Shown here: one piece after another, positions 53,062 through 61,913 of the stretch
How positions within the stretch are numbered: the first letter of the stretch is position 1
How the letters are laid out: every line of letters begins with the position of its first letter
Source of the DNA: Pedobacter sp. B4-66
GTDB taxonomy: Bacteria > Bacteroidota > Bacteroidia > Sphingobacteriales > Sphingobacteriaceae
NCBI RefSeq assembly: GCF_018492665.1
Contig: NZ_JAFVME010000012.1
Coordinates: 62,001-126,000 of the forward strand
Length of the DNA stretch: 64,000 nt
Direction: 5' to 3'
The notes under the pieces: model-generated
Database searches by the model: none
What the model saw: the letters and a program-made list of their open reading frames with translations, nothing else
Told to the model about the DNA's origin: nothing
Position numbers and translations under genes: made by a program

Positions 53062-53069
53062 TACATTTG
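53062..53069 (+). promoter_or_regulatory. possible -7 box for the wza-wzc operon
   Basis: TACATTTG at 53062-53069 matches TAnnTTTG and is identical to the box at 7328-7335, including the following GAA-like bases. It lies 31 bases before the gene at 53100. No convincing -33 box is present. Confidence 0.35.
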
Positions 53070-53099
53070 AAAAATTTAATAATTGTGCTATAAAAGCCT

Positions 53100-53876
53100 A
53101 TGAGAAAATTCTTTTACTTAATAATCGCTGTGCTCTTTATGAGCTCATGTGGCGTGAAATATAAGTCTGTTCCTTACTTTACAGATTTGCCTGTAGATAG
53201 TGCTTTGCATGAAAAGATTTTGAATCAAACTATTTTAACAATTCAAAAGAATGATATTCTTGCTATAACTGTGAGCAGTTTAAATCCCGAGGCTTCAGCC
53301 ATATTTAACATGGGTACTACAAGCTCTTTGCAGAGTAATACTGCGGTCAATGTGAACCCTGCAAATACGGCAAATGGATTTATAGTCGATCAAGATGGTA
53401 TGATACAGCTGCCTTTGGTTGGATCAGTGAAAGTTTCTGGCTTAACAATAACTGAGGCAAGAAAGCTGGTTCAGAGTAAATTGGTCGATTATTTAAAAGA
53501 ACCAGTTGTTGGTCTTCGCTTAATCAATTTTAAAGTTTCTGTGCTCGGAGATGTCGCTCGCCCTGGGGTGTTCCCTGTTAATAGTGAGCGAGTTACTGTA
53601 TCGGAGGCTTTAGGTATGGCTGGAGACCTTAGTATAACGGCCGTTAGAAAAAATGTTTTGTTAATTCGGGAGCAGAATGGTAATAGACAATATATTCGAC
53701 TCAATATGCAAAGTAAGGATTTGTTCAATTCACCTTATTACTACTTGCAAAATAACGATGTACTTTACGTCCAACCAGGCAATGCTAAATATGCAAGTGT
53801 AGATTCAAGCTATAGAAATGTTAGTATTGTTTTATCAGCACTGTCAGTGATAGCATTAATTATTAGTCGTTTTTAA
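53100..53876 (+). CDS. wza: Wza-type polysaccharide export lipoprotein
   Basis: Protein of 258 residues with a lipobox (LFMSSCG, Cys17). The Poly_export domain starts near LTIQKNDILAITVSSLNPEAS, followed by FIVDQDGMIQLPLVGSVKVSGLTITEA, and one SLBB-type segment (VSVLGDVARPGVFPV). A final helix (VSIVLSALSVIALIISRF) is probably the outer-membrane segment. It is a compact OPX protein, unlike the six-SLBB versions elsewhere in the locus. It precedes the Wzc kinase by 14 bases. Confidence 0.9.
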   Translation: MRKFFYLIIAVLFMSSCGVKYKSVPYFTDLPVDSALHEKILNQTILTIQKNDILAITVSSLNPEASAIFNMGTTSSLQSNTAVNVNPANTANGFIVDQDGMIQLPLVGSVKVSGLTITEARKLVQSKLVDYLKEPVVGLRLINFKVSVLGDVARPGVFPVNSERVTVSEALGMAGDLSITAVRKNVLLIREQNGNRQYIRLNMQSKDLFNSPYYYLQNNDVLYVQPGNAKYASVDSSYRNVSIVLSALSVIALIISRF

Positions 53877-53890
53877 TTGTTAGATAATTT

Positions 53891-56284
53891 ATGAATAAAG
53901 AAGTAAACGAGGGTAATTTAGAAAGTGAAATTGTAGAAGTTGAGAGTATAAACATAAGAGAAGTTATTGGCAAATATTTATTTCATTGGCCTGTTTTTTT
54001 TGTAGGAGTTGTACTTGCTTTGGCTCTTGCTTTTTTATACTTACGATATGCGAAGCCTGTTTACCAAATTAGCAGTACCCTGTTAATTAAGGATGAGAAA
54101 AAGGGCAGCCCGGCAGATGATATTTTGGGTCAACTTGATCTATTCGGAGGATCAAAAGTGGTAGAAAACGAAATTGAAATTCTACAATCAAAAACGTTAA
54201 TGGCTACAGTTGTAAAACGGCTTAATTTGAACGTAAATTTGAGCGCCGAAGGACGTGTAATTACAACTGATATGTATGAAGAAAGGCCTATTAACTTTCA
54301 GACATTTGCGATAAAAGAACAATATTTTGGAAGAGAATGGAAACTGACTTTTCCCAGCAAAACTGAATATCTTTTAGAAGATGCTGAAAATGGGAAGAGA
54401 GTTAAAGGTATCTTAAATCAATTTCAAAGAAATTTTTTGGGAACATATAAAATCGATACAACAGGATATTTTACTAGACATAAAGGGCATGTTTTCTTGA
54501 TTACTTTTAATGATCCTGTAAGAGTTGTTAATAATTGTTTGTCAAATTTAACGGTAGAGGTAACAACTAAACAGTCTACAGTATTGCGGTTAAATTATGA
54601 AAGCGTTGTCCCTCAGATGGGTACAGATGTAATAAATACACTTATTCAAGTTTATAATGAGGCCGCTCTTTCTGATAAAAACAGGACAACTCAAAGTACT
54701 ATTAATTTTATCGATGAGAGGCTTGCTTTGATTACCGGAGAATTGGTTGAAGTAGAGAAAGATGTTGAGGGGTTTAAAAGTAGTCAGGGTTTAACCGATA
54801 TAAGTAGCGAGGCGTCCCTTTATTTGGATAATGTTAAGGCTAATGATGCCAAACTCAATGAAGTTAATCTAAAATTGGGTATAATAAAGAATTTGCAGAA
54901 GTATGTAGATTCGGAAAGCCCTCAAGAGAAATTGCCAAGTACTATGGGGATTGATGATCCGGTACTTTTAGGTCAGATTAATCAATTAAGTGAGTTGCAA
55001 TTAAAAAAGATAAGCCTATTGGCAACTACGCAACCCAATAACCCAATGTTTGAACCTATTAATCAGCAAATTGAGGCAACGCGTGCAGGGATTAAGGCTG
55101 GTATAAAAAATGTTCAGGCTACTTTAGAAGGTACAATTCAAGGTTTAACCTCAAATAACTCTCGGTATGAGAGCTCGATAAAAAGGATTCCTGGTCAGGA
55201 AAGAAGATTTATAAATATAAAAAGGCAACAAAGTATTAAAGAAAGTCTCTATTTGTACCTTTTACAGAAAAAGGAAGAGGCTGCCTTATCATATGCCTCA
55301 GCAGTTGCAGATAGTAGAGTTGTAGATGCCGCATTTGCTTCCACTAATCCTATTAAACCCAAGAGAACACTTGTATATGCTTTTGCTATAATTTTAGGTT
55401 TAATGTTTCCTATTGGATATGTTTACAGTAAAGACCTAATTAACAATAAAATTATCTCTACATCAGATATATCTAAATTGACATCAGCGCCAATTTTGGG
55501 AGAACTTGCGTACGAGGAAGGGAATGAAGCCATAGTAGTAAGCACAAATAGCAGAAAGGCGATTGCCGAACAATTCAGAGCAATTAGAACGAATTTACAA
55601 TTCGTTCATGGTAAACACATTAATAATCAGGGTTTTGTTACGCTACTTACCTCAAGTATGTCGGGTGAGGGGAAAAGTTTTGTCGGTAGTAACATTGCTA
55701 CGGCTTTAGCTATAAGCGGTAAAAAAACTGTTTTATTAGAACTGGATCTGCGCAAGCCAAAAGTTAGTAAATATTTGAGTTTAAGTAATAAAACTGGACT
55801 AAGTAATTATTTGATAGGCAAGGCGAACATGACAGAGATTGTTCAGCCATCGGGAATTAATGAAAATTTGTTTGTAATAGGTTCAGGGCCAATTCCTCCT
55901 AATCCATCTGAGCTGTTGATCGGTAGTGATATCGAAGAGTTATTCACTTACTTAAGAAGTAGTTTCGACGAGATCGTTATTGATACACCACCAATTGGGT
56001 TAGTTACCGATGCTCAGATTCTTGCCCGTTTGGCAGATGCCAGTATATATATAGTAAGACATGGTGTAACGTTTAAGCGTCAAATATCACAATTCGATTC
56101 ACTTTACAAATCAAAGAAGTTTAATAAGCTAAATATTATACTTAATGGTGTACAATTAGGAGGTAGTTATGGCTATGGCTACGGCTACGGCTATGGCTAT
56201 GGCTACGGATATTACTCTGATGATGTTCAGCATCACAAGCCTACAATTAAGGCTATTTTTAAAGATTTATTTAAAAGATTTTAA
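53891..56284 (+). CDS. wzc: Wzc-type co-polymerase / tyrosine autokinase
   Basis: Protein of 797 residues. Wzz domain with membrane helices near 30-50 and 500-520; coiled periplasmic region between, including the GNVR-type stretch (SIKRIPGQERRFINIKRQQSIKESLY). The C-terminal BY-kinase has Walker A SMSGEGKS (589-596), Walker A' LLELDLRKPKVS and Walker B IVIDTPPIG. The tail has seven GY pairs followed by YYSDD, encoded by a GGCTAY hexanucleotide run, which supplies the autophosphorylated tyrosines. It controls polymer length and export with Wza; CpsB at 52206 is the likely opposing phosphatase. Confidence 0.93.
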   Translation: MNKEVNEGNLESEIVEVESINIREVIGKYLFHWPVFFVGVVLALALAFLYLRYAKPVYQISSTLLIKDEKKGSPADDILGQLDLFGGSKVVENEIEILQSKTLMATVVKRLNLNVNLSAEGRVITTDMYEERPINFQTFAIKEQYFGREWKLTFPSKTEYLLEDAENGKRVKGILNQFQRNFLGTYKIDTTGYFTRHKGHVFLITFNDPVRVVNNCLSNLTVEVTTKQSTVLRLNYESVVPQMGTDVINTLIQVYNEAALSDKNRTTQSTINFIDERLALITGELVEVEKDVEGFKSSQGLTDISSEASLYLDNVKANDAKLNEVNLKLGIIKNLQKYVDSESPQEKLPSTMGIDDPVLLGQINQLSELQLKKISLLATTQPNNPMFEPINQQIEATRAGIKAGIKNVQATLEGTIQGLTSNNSRYESSIKRIPGQERRFINIKRQQSIKESLYLYLLQKKEEAALSYASAVADSRVVDAAFASTNPIKPKRTLVYAFAIILGLMFPIGYVYSKDLINNKIISTSDISKLTSAPILGELAYEEGNEAIVVSTNSRKAIAEQFRAIRTNLQFVHGKHINNQGFVTLLTSSMSGEGKSFVGSNIATALAISGKKTVLLELDLRKPKVSKYLSLSNKTGLSNYLIGKANMTEIVQPSGINENLFVIGSGPIPPNPSELLIGSDIEELFTYLRSSFDEIVIDTPPIGLVTDAQILARLADASIYIVRHGVTFKRQISQFDSLYKSKKFNKLNIILNGVQLGGSYGYGYGYGYGYGYGYYSDDVQHHKPTIKAIFKDLFKRF
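56171..56212 (+). repeat. GGCTAY hexanucleotide repeat inside wzc
   Basis: Six copies of GGCTA(T/C) and one GGATAT form a tandem run in frame, encoding Gly-Tyr repeats of the kinase tail. Such runs can lose or gain copies by strand slippage, always in frame, and so change the number of phosphorylatable tyrosines. Confidence 0.8.
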
Positions 56285-56296
56285 TTCAATTTCACT

Positions 56297-57601
56297 ATGC
56301 AGTTAAGCGTTAGCAATTCAAAAATTGCCATTATTGGTCTGGGGTATGTAGGTTTGCCATTGGCAATAGAGTTTGGAAAAAAATATGATGTATTAGGATT
56401 TGACATAAATGTTAGTAGGGTGGATGAACTCACTCTGGGTAAAGACCGTACGCAGGAAGCAAATCTCGAAGACTTAAATAAGGTAATAGCTGATAGAAAG
56501 GAGAGTAAATCAAAAACAGGACTTAAGTTCTCATCAAATAGTGAAGACCTTAGGAAATACAATACTTTTATTGTTACTGTACCTACTCCTATTGATCAAT
56601 TTAAATCTCCAGATCTTACCCCTTTAATTAAAGCATCTGAGATGTTAGGTGCAATCCTAAAATCTGGGGATATAGTGATCTATGAATCTACCGTTTACCC
56701 AGGATGTACTGAAGAAGATTGTGTGCCTGTTTTGGAAAAGTTTTCTGGTTTAAAATTTAATAAGGACTTTTTTGCTGGATATTCACCAGAACGAATCAAT
56801 CCAGGAGATAAGATCAACACTTTAACAAAGATTATGAAGGTGACTTCTGGTTCAACTCCTGAAATTGCAGATAGAGTGGATGATTTATATAGTTCAATAA
56901 TCTCTGCAGGTACTCATAAAGCGCCTAGTATTAAAGTCGCCGAAGCATCTAAAGCTATCGAAAATGCACAGAGAGATGTAAATATTTCTTTTGTTAATGA
57001 GCTGTCTTTAATTTTTGACCGTATTGGAATCGATACAAATGACGTCATTGAGGCCGCTGGAACTAAATGGAATTTTCTGAAATATAAACCCGGACTTGTA
57101 GGTGGGCATTGCATTGGAGTAGATCCATATTATCTGGCTCATAAGGCGCAAGCTTTAGGTTACCATCCTCAGGTTATACTATCAGGGAGAAGAGTTAATG
57201 ACAAGATGGGAGCTTTTGTTGCAGATAAGGTAGTTAAGCTTATGATTCAAAAGGATCATAAAATTAAAGGATCAAAGGCTTTGATCATGGGAGTAACTTT
57301 TAAAGAAAACTGCCCTGATGTGAGGAACACAAGAGTTGTTGATATATATGATGAATTAATCCAGTTTGGACTGGAGGTAGATATTTATGATCCATGGGCA
57401 GATGCAGCGGAGGTAAAACATGAATATAATGTTGATATTTTGAATAAACTTGACGATGGTACCGTTTATGATGCTGTTATAGTCGCTGTTTCTCACAATG
57501 AATTTTTAAGATTTGATTACCAGAAAATTAAACGTAACAATGGTGTAATTTTTGATACCAAGGCTTGCTTAGATAGAAGTTTGGTTGATGGCAGATTATA
57601 A
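56297..57601 (+). CDS. UDP-N-acetylhexosamine 6-dehydrogenase (WbpO/TviB-like)
   Basis: Protein of 434 residues of the UDP-glucose/GDP-mannose dehydrogenase family: IAIIGLGYVGLPLAIEFGKKYDVLGFDIN (NAD site), TVPTPIDQFKSPDLTPL, ESTVYPGCTEEDCVPVLE, YSPERINPGD and the catalytic loop GGHCIGVDPYYLAHKAQ. The YSPERINPGD and GCTEEDCVP motifs are typical of TviB/WbpO enzymes that make UDP-GalNAcA or UDP-ManNAcA. The start of the next gene lies 1 base after its stop. It implies an acidic amino-uronic sugar in the polymer. Confidence 0.88.
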   Translation: MQLSVSNSKIAIIGLGYVGLPLAIEFGKKYDVLGFDINVSRVDELTLGKDRTQEANLEDLNKVIADRKESKSKTGLKFSSNSEDLRKYNTFIVTVPTPIDQFKSPDLTPLIKASEMLGAILKSGDIVIYESTVYPGCTEEDCVPVLEKFSGLKFNKDFFAGYSPERINPGDKINTLTKIMKVTSGSTPEIADRVDDLYSSIISAGTHKAPSIKVAEASKAIENAQRDVNISFVNELSLIFDRIGIDTNDVIEAAGTKWNFLKYKPGLVGGHCIGVDPYYLAHKAQALGYHPQVILSGRRVNDKMGAFVADKVVKLMIQKDHKIKGSKALIMGVTFKENCPDVRNTRVVDIYDELIQFGLEVDIYDPWADAAEVKHEYNVDILNKLDDGTVYDAVIVAVSHNEFLRFDYQKIKRNNGVIFDTKACLDRSLVDGRL

Positions 57602-57602
57602 G

Positions 57603-58997
57603 ATGGAGATAAAAAATATCTGTTGTATAGGGGCCGGATATGTAGGTGGGCCAACAATGGCTGTTATTGCACATCAATGCCCTCATATCAAAGTCACAAT
57701 TGTAGATATGAATGTGGCAAGGATAAATGCTTGGAACGATGAAAATTTAGATAATTTACCAGTTTACGAACCTGGGCTATCAGAAATAGTGGCAGGGTCA
57801 AGAGGCAAGAATTTATTCTTCTCTACAGATGTAGATAAAGGGATTAGAGAGGCGGAGATGATCTTTATCTCAGTTAACACTCCTACGAAGACTTATGGAA
57901 AGGGTAAGGGTATGGCCGCCGATTTGAAGTTTATTGAATTGTGTGCTAGAAAGATTGCTGAAGTTGCTAATAGTGATAAAATCATTGTTGAGAAATCTAC
58001 TTTGCCGGTAAGAACCGCTGAAGCCCTAAAGAGCATTTTAGAGAACTCTGGAAATAATGTAAGGTACCATATTCTGTCAAATCCTGAGTTTTTGGCGGAA
58101 GGAACAGCCATAGAAGACCTCCTTAATCCGGACAGGGTTTTAATTGGCGGTGAAGATAAAGATGCTGTTGATTCTCTTGTTGAAATTTACTCGAACTGGG
58201 TTTCTTCAGAAAAGATATTGACAACTAATTTATGGTCATCTGAACTCTCTAAACTAACGGCAAATGCATTTTTAGCACAAAGGGTTTCCTCAATCAATGC
58301 AATTTCAGAATTGTGTGAAAAAACCGAAGCCGATGTAAATGAGGTATCCAAGGCGATTGGAATGGATAGTCGTATCGGACCAAAGTTTTTAAAAGCCTCT
58401 GTTGGATTTGGTGGTTCGTGTTTTCAAAAGGATATATTAAACCTTGTTTATATTGCCAGGAGCTATGGATTGCAAGAGGTGGCAGCCTATTGGGAGCAGG
58501 TTATTATCATGAACGATCATCAGAAGCGGAGATTTGCAGAAAGAATCGTTCAGACGTTATTTAACACTGTTTCTGGAAAGAAAATTGCTTTTTTAGGTTG
58601 GGCGTTTAAGAAGGATACTAATGATACAAGAGAATCTGCTGCAATTTATGTTGCGGATTATTTGCTCAATGAAGAGGCTGAGTTAGTTGTGTATGATCCT
58701 AAGGTTACTGCAGAGCAGGTTTATGCGGACCTTGATTATTTAAACACACGTGACGCAAGTTTGAATAGAAAATTGGTGAGAATTGTTAATGATCCTTATG
58801 AAGCCTGCAATCAGGCTCATGGAATAGCCATCTTGACGGAATGGGATGAGTTTAATGCCTATGATTGGGAGAAAATCAACAAGAATATGAAAAGACCTGC
58901 ATTTATATTTGATGGAAGAAGCGCTTTAAACAAAGAAGAATTAAGGCAGACTGGATTTGAAGTTTATAGCATCGGAAGTTCAAATGTTGGGATATAA
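57603..58997 (+). CDS. ugd: UDP-glucose 6-dehydrogenase
   Basis: Oxidises UDP-glucose to UDP-glucuronic acid with two NAD. From ATG 57603 it has 464 residues. The start is preferred over the longer frame because it lies just behind the stop of the gene before. Features: CCIGAGYVGGPTMAVIA, VPVYEPGLSEIV (as NLPVYEPGL), SVNTPTKTYGKGKGMAADLK, ILSNPEFLAEGTAIEDLLNPDRVLIGG, and catalytic GFGGSCFQKDILNLVYI. The KGKGMAADL and GGEDKDA wording is closer to animal-type UGDH than to short bacterial ones. It forms a pair with the WbpO/TviB-like enzyme. Confidence 0.92.
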   Translation: MEIKNICCIGAGYVGGPTMAVIAHQCPHIKVTIVDMNVARINAWNDENLDNLPVYEPGLSEIVAGSRGKNLFFSTDVDKGIREAEMIFISVNTPTKTYGKGKGMAADLKFIELCARKIAEVANSDKIIVEKSTLPVRTAEALKSILENSGNNVRYHILSNPEFLAEGTAIEDLLNPDRVLIGGEDKDAVDSLVEIYSNWVSSEKILTTNLWSSELSKLTANAFLAQRVSSINAISELCEKTEADVNEVSKAIGMDSRIGPKFLKASVGFGGSCFQKDILNLVYIARSYGLQEVAAYWEQVIIMNDHQKRRFAERIVQTLFNTVSGKKIAFLGWAFKKDTNDTRESAAIYVADYLLNEEAELVVYDPKVTAEQVYADLDYLNTRDASLNRKLVRIVNDPYEACNQAHGIAILTEWDEFNAYDWEKINKNMKRPAFIFDGRSALNKEELRQTGFEVYSIGSSNVGI

Positions 58998-59145
58998 AGA
59001 TCTAAAAGTTGTTAGAGCTATAAACAATTTGTATTGGGTAGTTTGTTCATATATAAACAATGAAATTCACACAGAGCAACTATGGCAGTGATAAGAGGAA
59101 TTTGATATGATATTTATACATATCAGATTTTAAAGAGAATAAATT

Positions 59146-61041
59146 ATGTTCAAAAAAATATATCAGAGCTTTAGAAGCCTTTATAATAAAAAAATAGATG
59201 GTAAAGGTCTAGCTATTTTTAGAATTGCTTTCAGCATAGTGATGTTTGGAGAAGTAATTCAATTGTTTTGCTTCAGGCATCTAATTTTTGATAAGATACC
59301 ATATTTAATTCCAGGAGAAATAGAGATGTGGCCCGTATTTTTATTCTGGCTTGCTGCACTTTTATTTTTAGTTTTTGGTCTATTTACAAGGATTGCGTCA
59401 ATAGTAAATTATGTTATGGCTGTGATTGTGATAGGAACAATTTCTTCCTTTGAATATCATATGTTCTATACTTATTTAACTGTAAGTTTTCTTTTCATGT
59501 TTCTACCAATATCAAGGTCGCTTTCTTTTGATCGATTAATTGTTAAATTAAAATATTCAAATACTAGATTTAGATTTAATCCTCCAAATACAGTTTCAGT
59601 ACTATCTTATTATTTGATAATTTTATTGGGTATTGGCTTTGTATATTTTGATTCTGTTTTCTTTAAGTTTGATTCGAAACTTTGGATTCATGGTTTAGGA
59701 TTGTGGCTTCCAGGATCTTTACCAGAAGCAGTAATTCATAATAATTCGCTATTGCTGAATTCAAAACCCTTAGTCATAGGATTAGGATATTTGACCTTGA
59801 TTTTTGAAACAATTTTTTTGTTTGTCTTCTGGATTAAGAAATTAAGATTCTTGGTGATGATAATAGGAATCGGTTTGCATTTAGGCATTTTGATTTTCTT
59901 TCCCATCCCCTTCTTTGCTTTAGGAGTAGTAGCTATTTATCTTCTCATGATACCAACCTCCTGGTGGGATAAACTCTTTCACAAAAAGAAGGATTCGATA
60001 AAATTGATTAAATTTTATTATGATGCTGAATGTCCATTATGCGTTAGGACTAGAATAATTTTAGAACATCTTGATTCAAAGAACCGTATTGAATTCCTTA
60101 CCATACAAGAGAATTATCTAAATGAGCCAACACTAAAAGGTATCGAATTTGATATGCTCTTGAATGATATATATTCAGTTGATATGAAAGGAAGAGTTTA
60201 CAATGGGTTGGATACTTATATAAAGATATTTAATACCATATGGTATCTAAAGCCAGTATCACTCGCCCTAAGAATACCAGGTATCTATCATGCTTGTAAA
60301 GTAATTTATAGACATATTGCAATTAACAGAACTGTGGAACGTTGTACCGATGATAATTGTGGCTATGTTGCGCCAACTGTACCAGTATCTGAGGATAGGA
60401 TTAAAATCCTAAATAATTTTACTGTAAAAGATCTGAAAGTAGGGTTGGCTTTTTTTAGCATATTAACAATCAGTCTTTTTCAATTAATTGTGACATACAA
60501 TTCTCCTCTTTCAAAATCCTTTAGAAACGCTATTGGAATCTCGGATAATCCAATTATAAAGGTTTCTGAAAAAATTTCTAATCGCATGGGTGAAATTTCG
60601 AAAACTTTTCTTGGAGTTACTCACCACGGTGTTTTTGTTGACGCTCATTTTGCAGGATATAATCATTCAATTGCTATCGTATATATAGATTCTAAAGGGT
60701 TGGAGAAATGGTTGCCAGTAATTGATAAAGCTGGTATGCCTGGACCTTACCTAGTAGGGCCAATTTGGGCTAAATGGACGTTCAGAGTTAACGGCCCATT
60801 GATTAATCAACAGAAATTAACGGATGGATTAAGAGATTTTACCGCATTTTGGGCCAATAAGAATTCAATAAATTTAAAGAATGCCGTATTTAAAATTAAG
60901 GTAAAGAAAAATCTGGAACCAACGAGATGGGAATATGATTTTTTAAAGAAACAATTGGGGAATTCTTGGCTAGATGGGGGAACAGTTAAGTGGGAAAATA
61001 ATACATTTTCCGCAAATTTGAAGGTTATTGAAAATATGTAA
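59146..61041 (+). CDS. HTTM membrane protein fused to DCC-type thiol oxidoreductase domain
   Basis: Protein of 631 residues. The first 270 residues hold six or more membrane helices in the layout of HTTM proteins, relatives of vitamin K-dependent gamma-carboxylase. At 288-300 a DCC/DUF393 motif appears (KFYYDAECPLCVRTRIILEHLD, cysteines 296 and 299), followed by a domain of about 100 residues. A further helix lies near 430-450, and a soluble C-terminal part of about 170 residues matches nothing I recognise. It opens block G after a 148-base gap and is coupled to the next gene (TAATG). Substrate unknown. Confidence 0.7.
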   Translation: MFKKIYQSFRSLYNKKIDGKGLAIFRIAFSIVMFGEVIQLFCFRHLIFDKIPYLIPGEIEMWPVFLFWLAALLFLVFGLFTRIASIVNYVMAVIVIGTISSFEYHMFYTYLTVSFLFMFLPISRSLSFDRLIVKLKYSNTRFRFNPPNTVSVLSYYLIILLGIGFVYFDSVFFKFDSKLWIHGLGLWLPGSLPEAVIHNNSLLLNSKPLVIGLGYLTLIFETIFLFVFWIKKLRFLVMIIGIGLHLGILIFFPIPFFALGVVAIYLLMIPTSWWDKLFHKKKDSIKLIKFYYDAECPLCVRTRIILEHLDSKNRIEFLTIQENYLNEPTLKGIEFDMLLNDIYSVDMKGRVYNGLDTYIKIFNTIWYLKPVSLALRIPGIYHACKVIYRHIAINRTVERCTDDNCGYVAPTVPVSEDRIKILNNFTVKDLKVGLAFFSILTISLFQLIVTYNSPLSKSFRNAIGISDNPIIKVSEKISNRMGEISKTFLGVTHHGVFVDAHFAGYNHSIAIVYIDSKGLEKWLPVIDKAGMPGPYLVGPIWAKWTFRVNGPLINQQKLTDGLRDFTAFWANKNSINLKNAVFKIKVKKNLEPTRWEYDFLKKQLGNSWLDGGTVKWENNTFSANLKVIENM

Positions 61042-61913
61042 TGCTGCTGAAGATGAATAGACCTGAGATTTTAATAGTGGGTATCAACAACTTTCTTGGC
61101 ATAGCTATTTTTAATTTATTGAAGGATACTTTCAATATTATTGGTGTTTACAATCATAATACGGACAAAGCTCCTCAATGTATTGAACTTGTACAAGTTG
61201 AAAAGCTCAGTACATTGAAGGGAAGAGAGTTTAGTCATATTTATTTGATAAGTTCTTACGTTCCGGGTCTAAATAAGCCAAATGATGATCAAAAATTAAT
61301 TGACGCAAATATTCTCCTGCCACGAACAATTATTGATTTATTTCCAGAATCGAGAATTATTTTTTGTTCTAGTGTATCTATTTATGAAAATCGAACTAAA
61401 GAGGGTGTCATATTGAAAAGCGAACCACCATCACCAAAATCAAAGTATGCTATAAGCAAACTTTGGGGTGAGGAAATTGTAAAAGAAAGTAAGTCATATG
61501 CAATTATTAGAATTTCTTCCATGTTTGGAGCTGGGATGAATAAAGATACTTTTTTACCAAAAGTAATGGAAAAAGCATTATTATTCGGCGAGATTATTTT
61601 ACTAGGTGAAGGAGAAAGGATGCAGAATTATATCCATGTTGTAGACGTAGCAAATATTGCTGTGAAAGCTGCACTGCATCCAATTAACACAGAATTAATG
61701 GCAGTAAGTAATAGTTCTTATTCTAATAAGGAAATTGCCCAGATGATTATCGAGTTAATTCCAGAAACTTCTTTGAATTTTTCGGGATCAGATTCCTCCA
61801 AATCATTTGTATACGATAATAGCTTTACATTTCAAGAATTAGGGCAAATGGAATTCAAAAATATTAAAGAAGGTTTAAAAGAACTTAAAGAATGGATCAA
61901 AAAAGAGTATTAG
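61041..61913 (+). CDS. SDR-family sugar nucleotide epimerase/reductase
   Basis: Protein of 290 residues (ATG 61041; ATG 61053 is also possible). The nucleotide-binding start is unusual: PEILIVGINNFLGIAIFNLL (GxNxFxG). ISSYVPG, FCSSVSIYENR and catalytic YAISKLWGEE follow, then IRISSMFGAG and MQNYIHVVDVANIAVKA. It resembles RfbD-like or WbjB-like short SDRs. It ends 22 bases inside the ATP-grasp gene, so the two are tightly linked. Confidence 0.72.
   Translation: MLLKMNRPEILIVGINNFLGIAIFNLLKDTFNIIGVYNHNTDKAPQCIELVQVEKLSTLKGREFSHIYLISSYVPGLNKPNDDQKLIDANILLPRTIIDLFPESRIIFCSSVSIYENRTKEGVILKSEPPSPKSKYAISKLWGEEIVKESKSYAIIRISSMFGAGMNKDTFLPKVMEKALLFGEIILLGEGERMQNYIHVVDVANIAVKAALHPINTELMAVSNSSYSNKEIAQMIIELIPETSLNFSGSDSSKSFVYDNSFTFQELGQMEFKNIKEGLKELKEWIKKEY

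Noticed and set aside
56171..56212. CRISPR-like repeat
   Set aside because: The repeat has no spacers, is in frame and encodes the Gly-Tyr tail of Wzc.
59104..59124. GATATG / CATATC hairpin as terminator before block G
   Set aside because: Six AT-rich base pairs and a 9-base loop are too weak to support a call.
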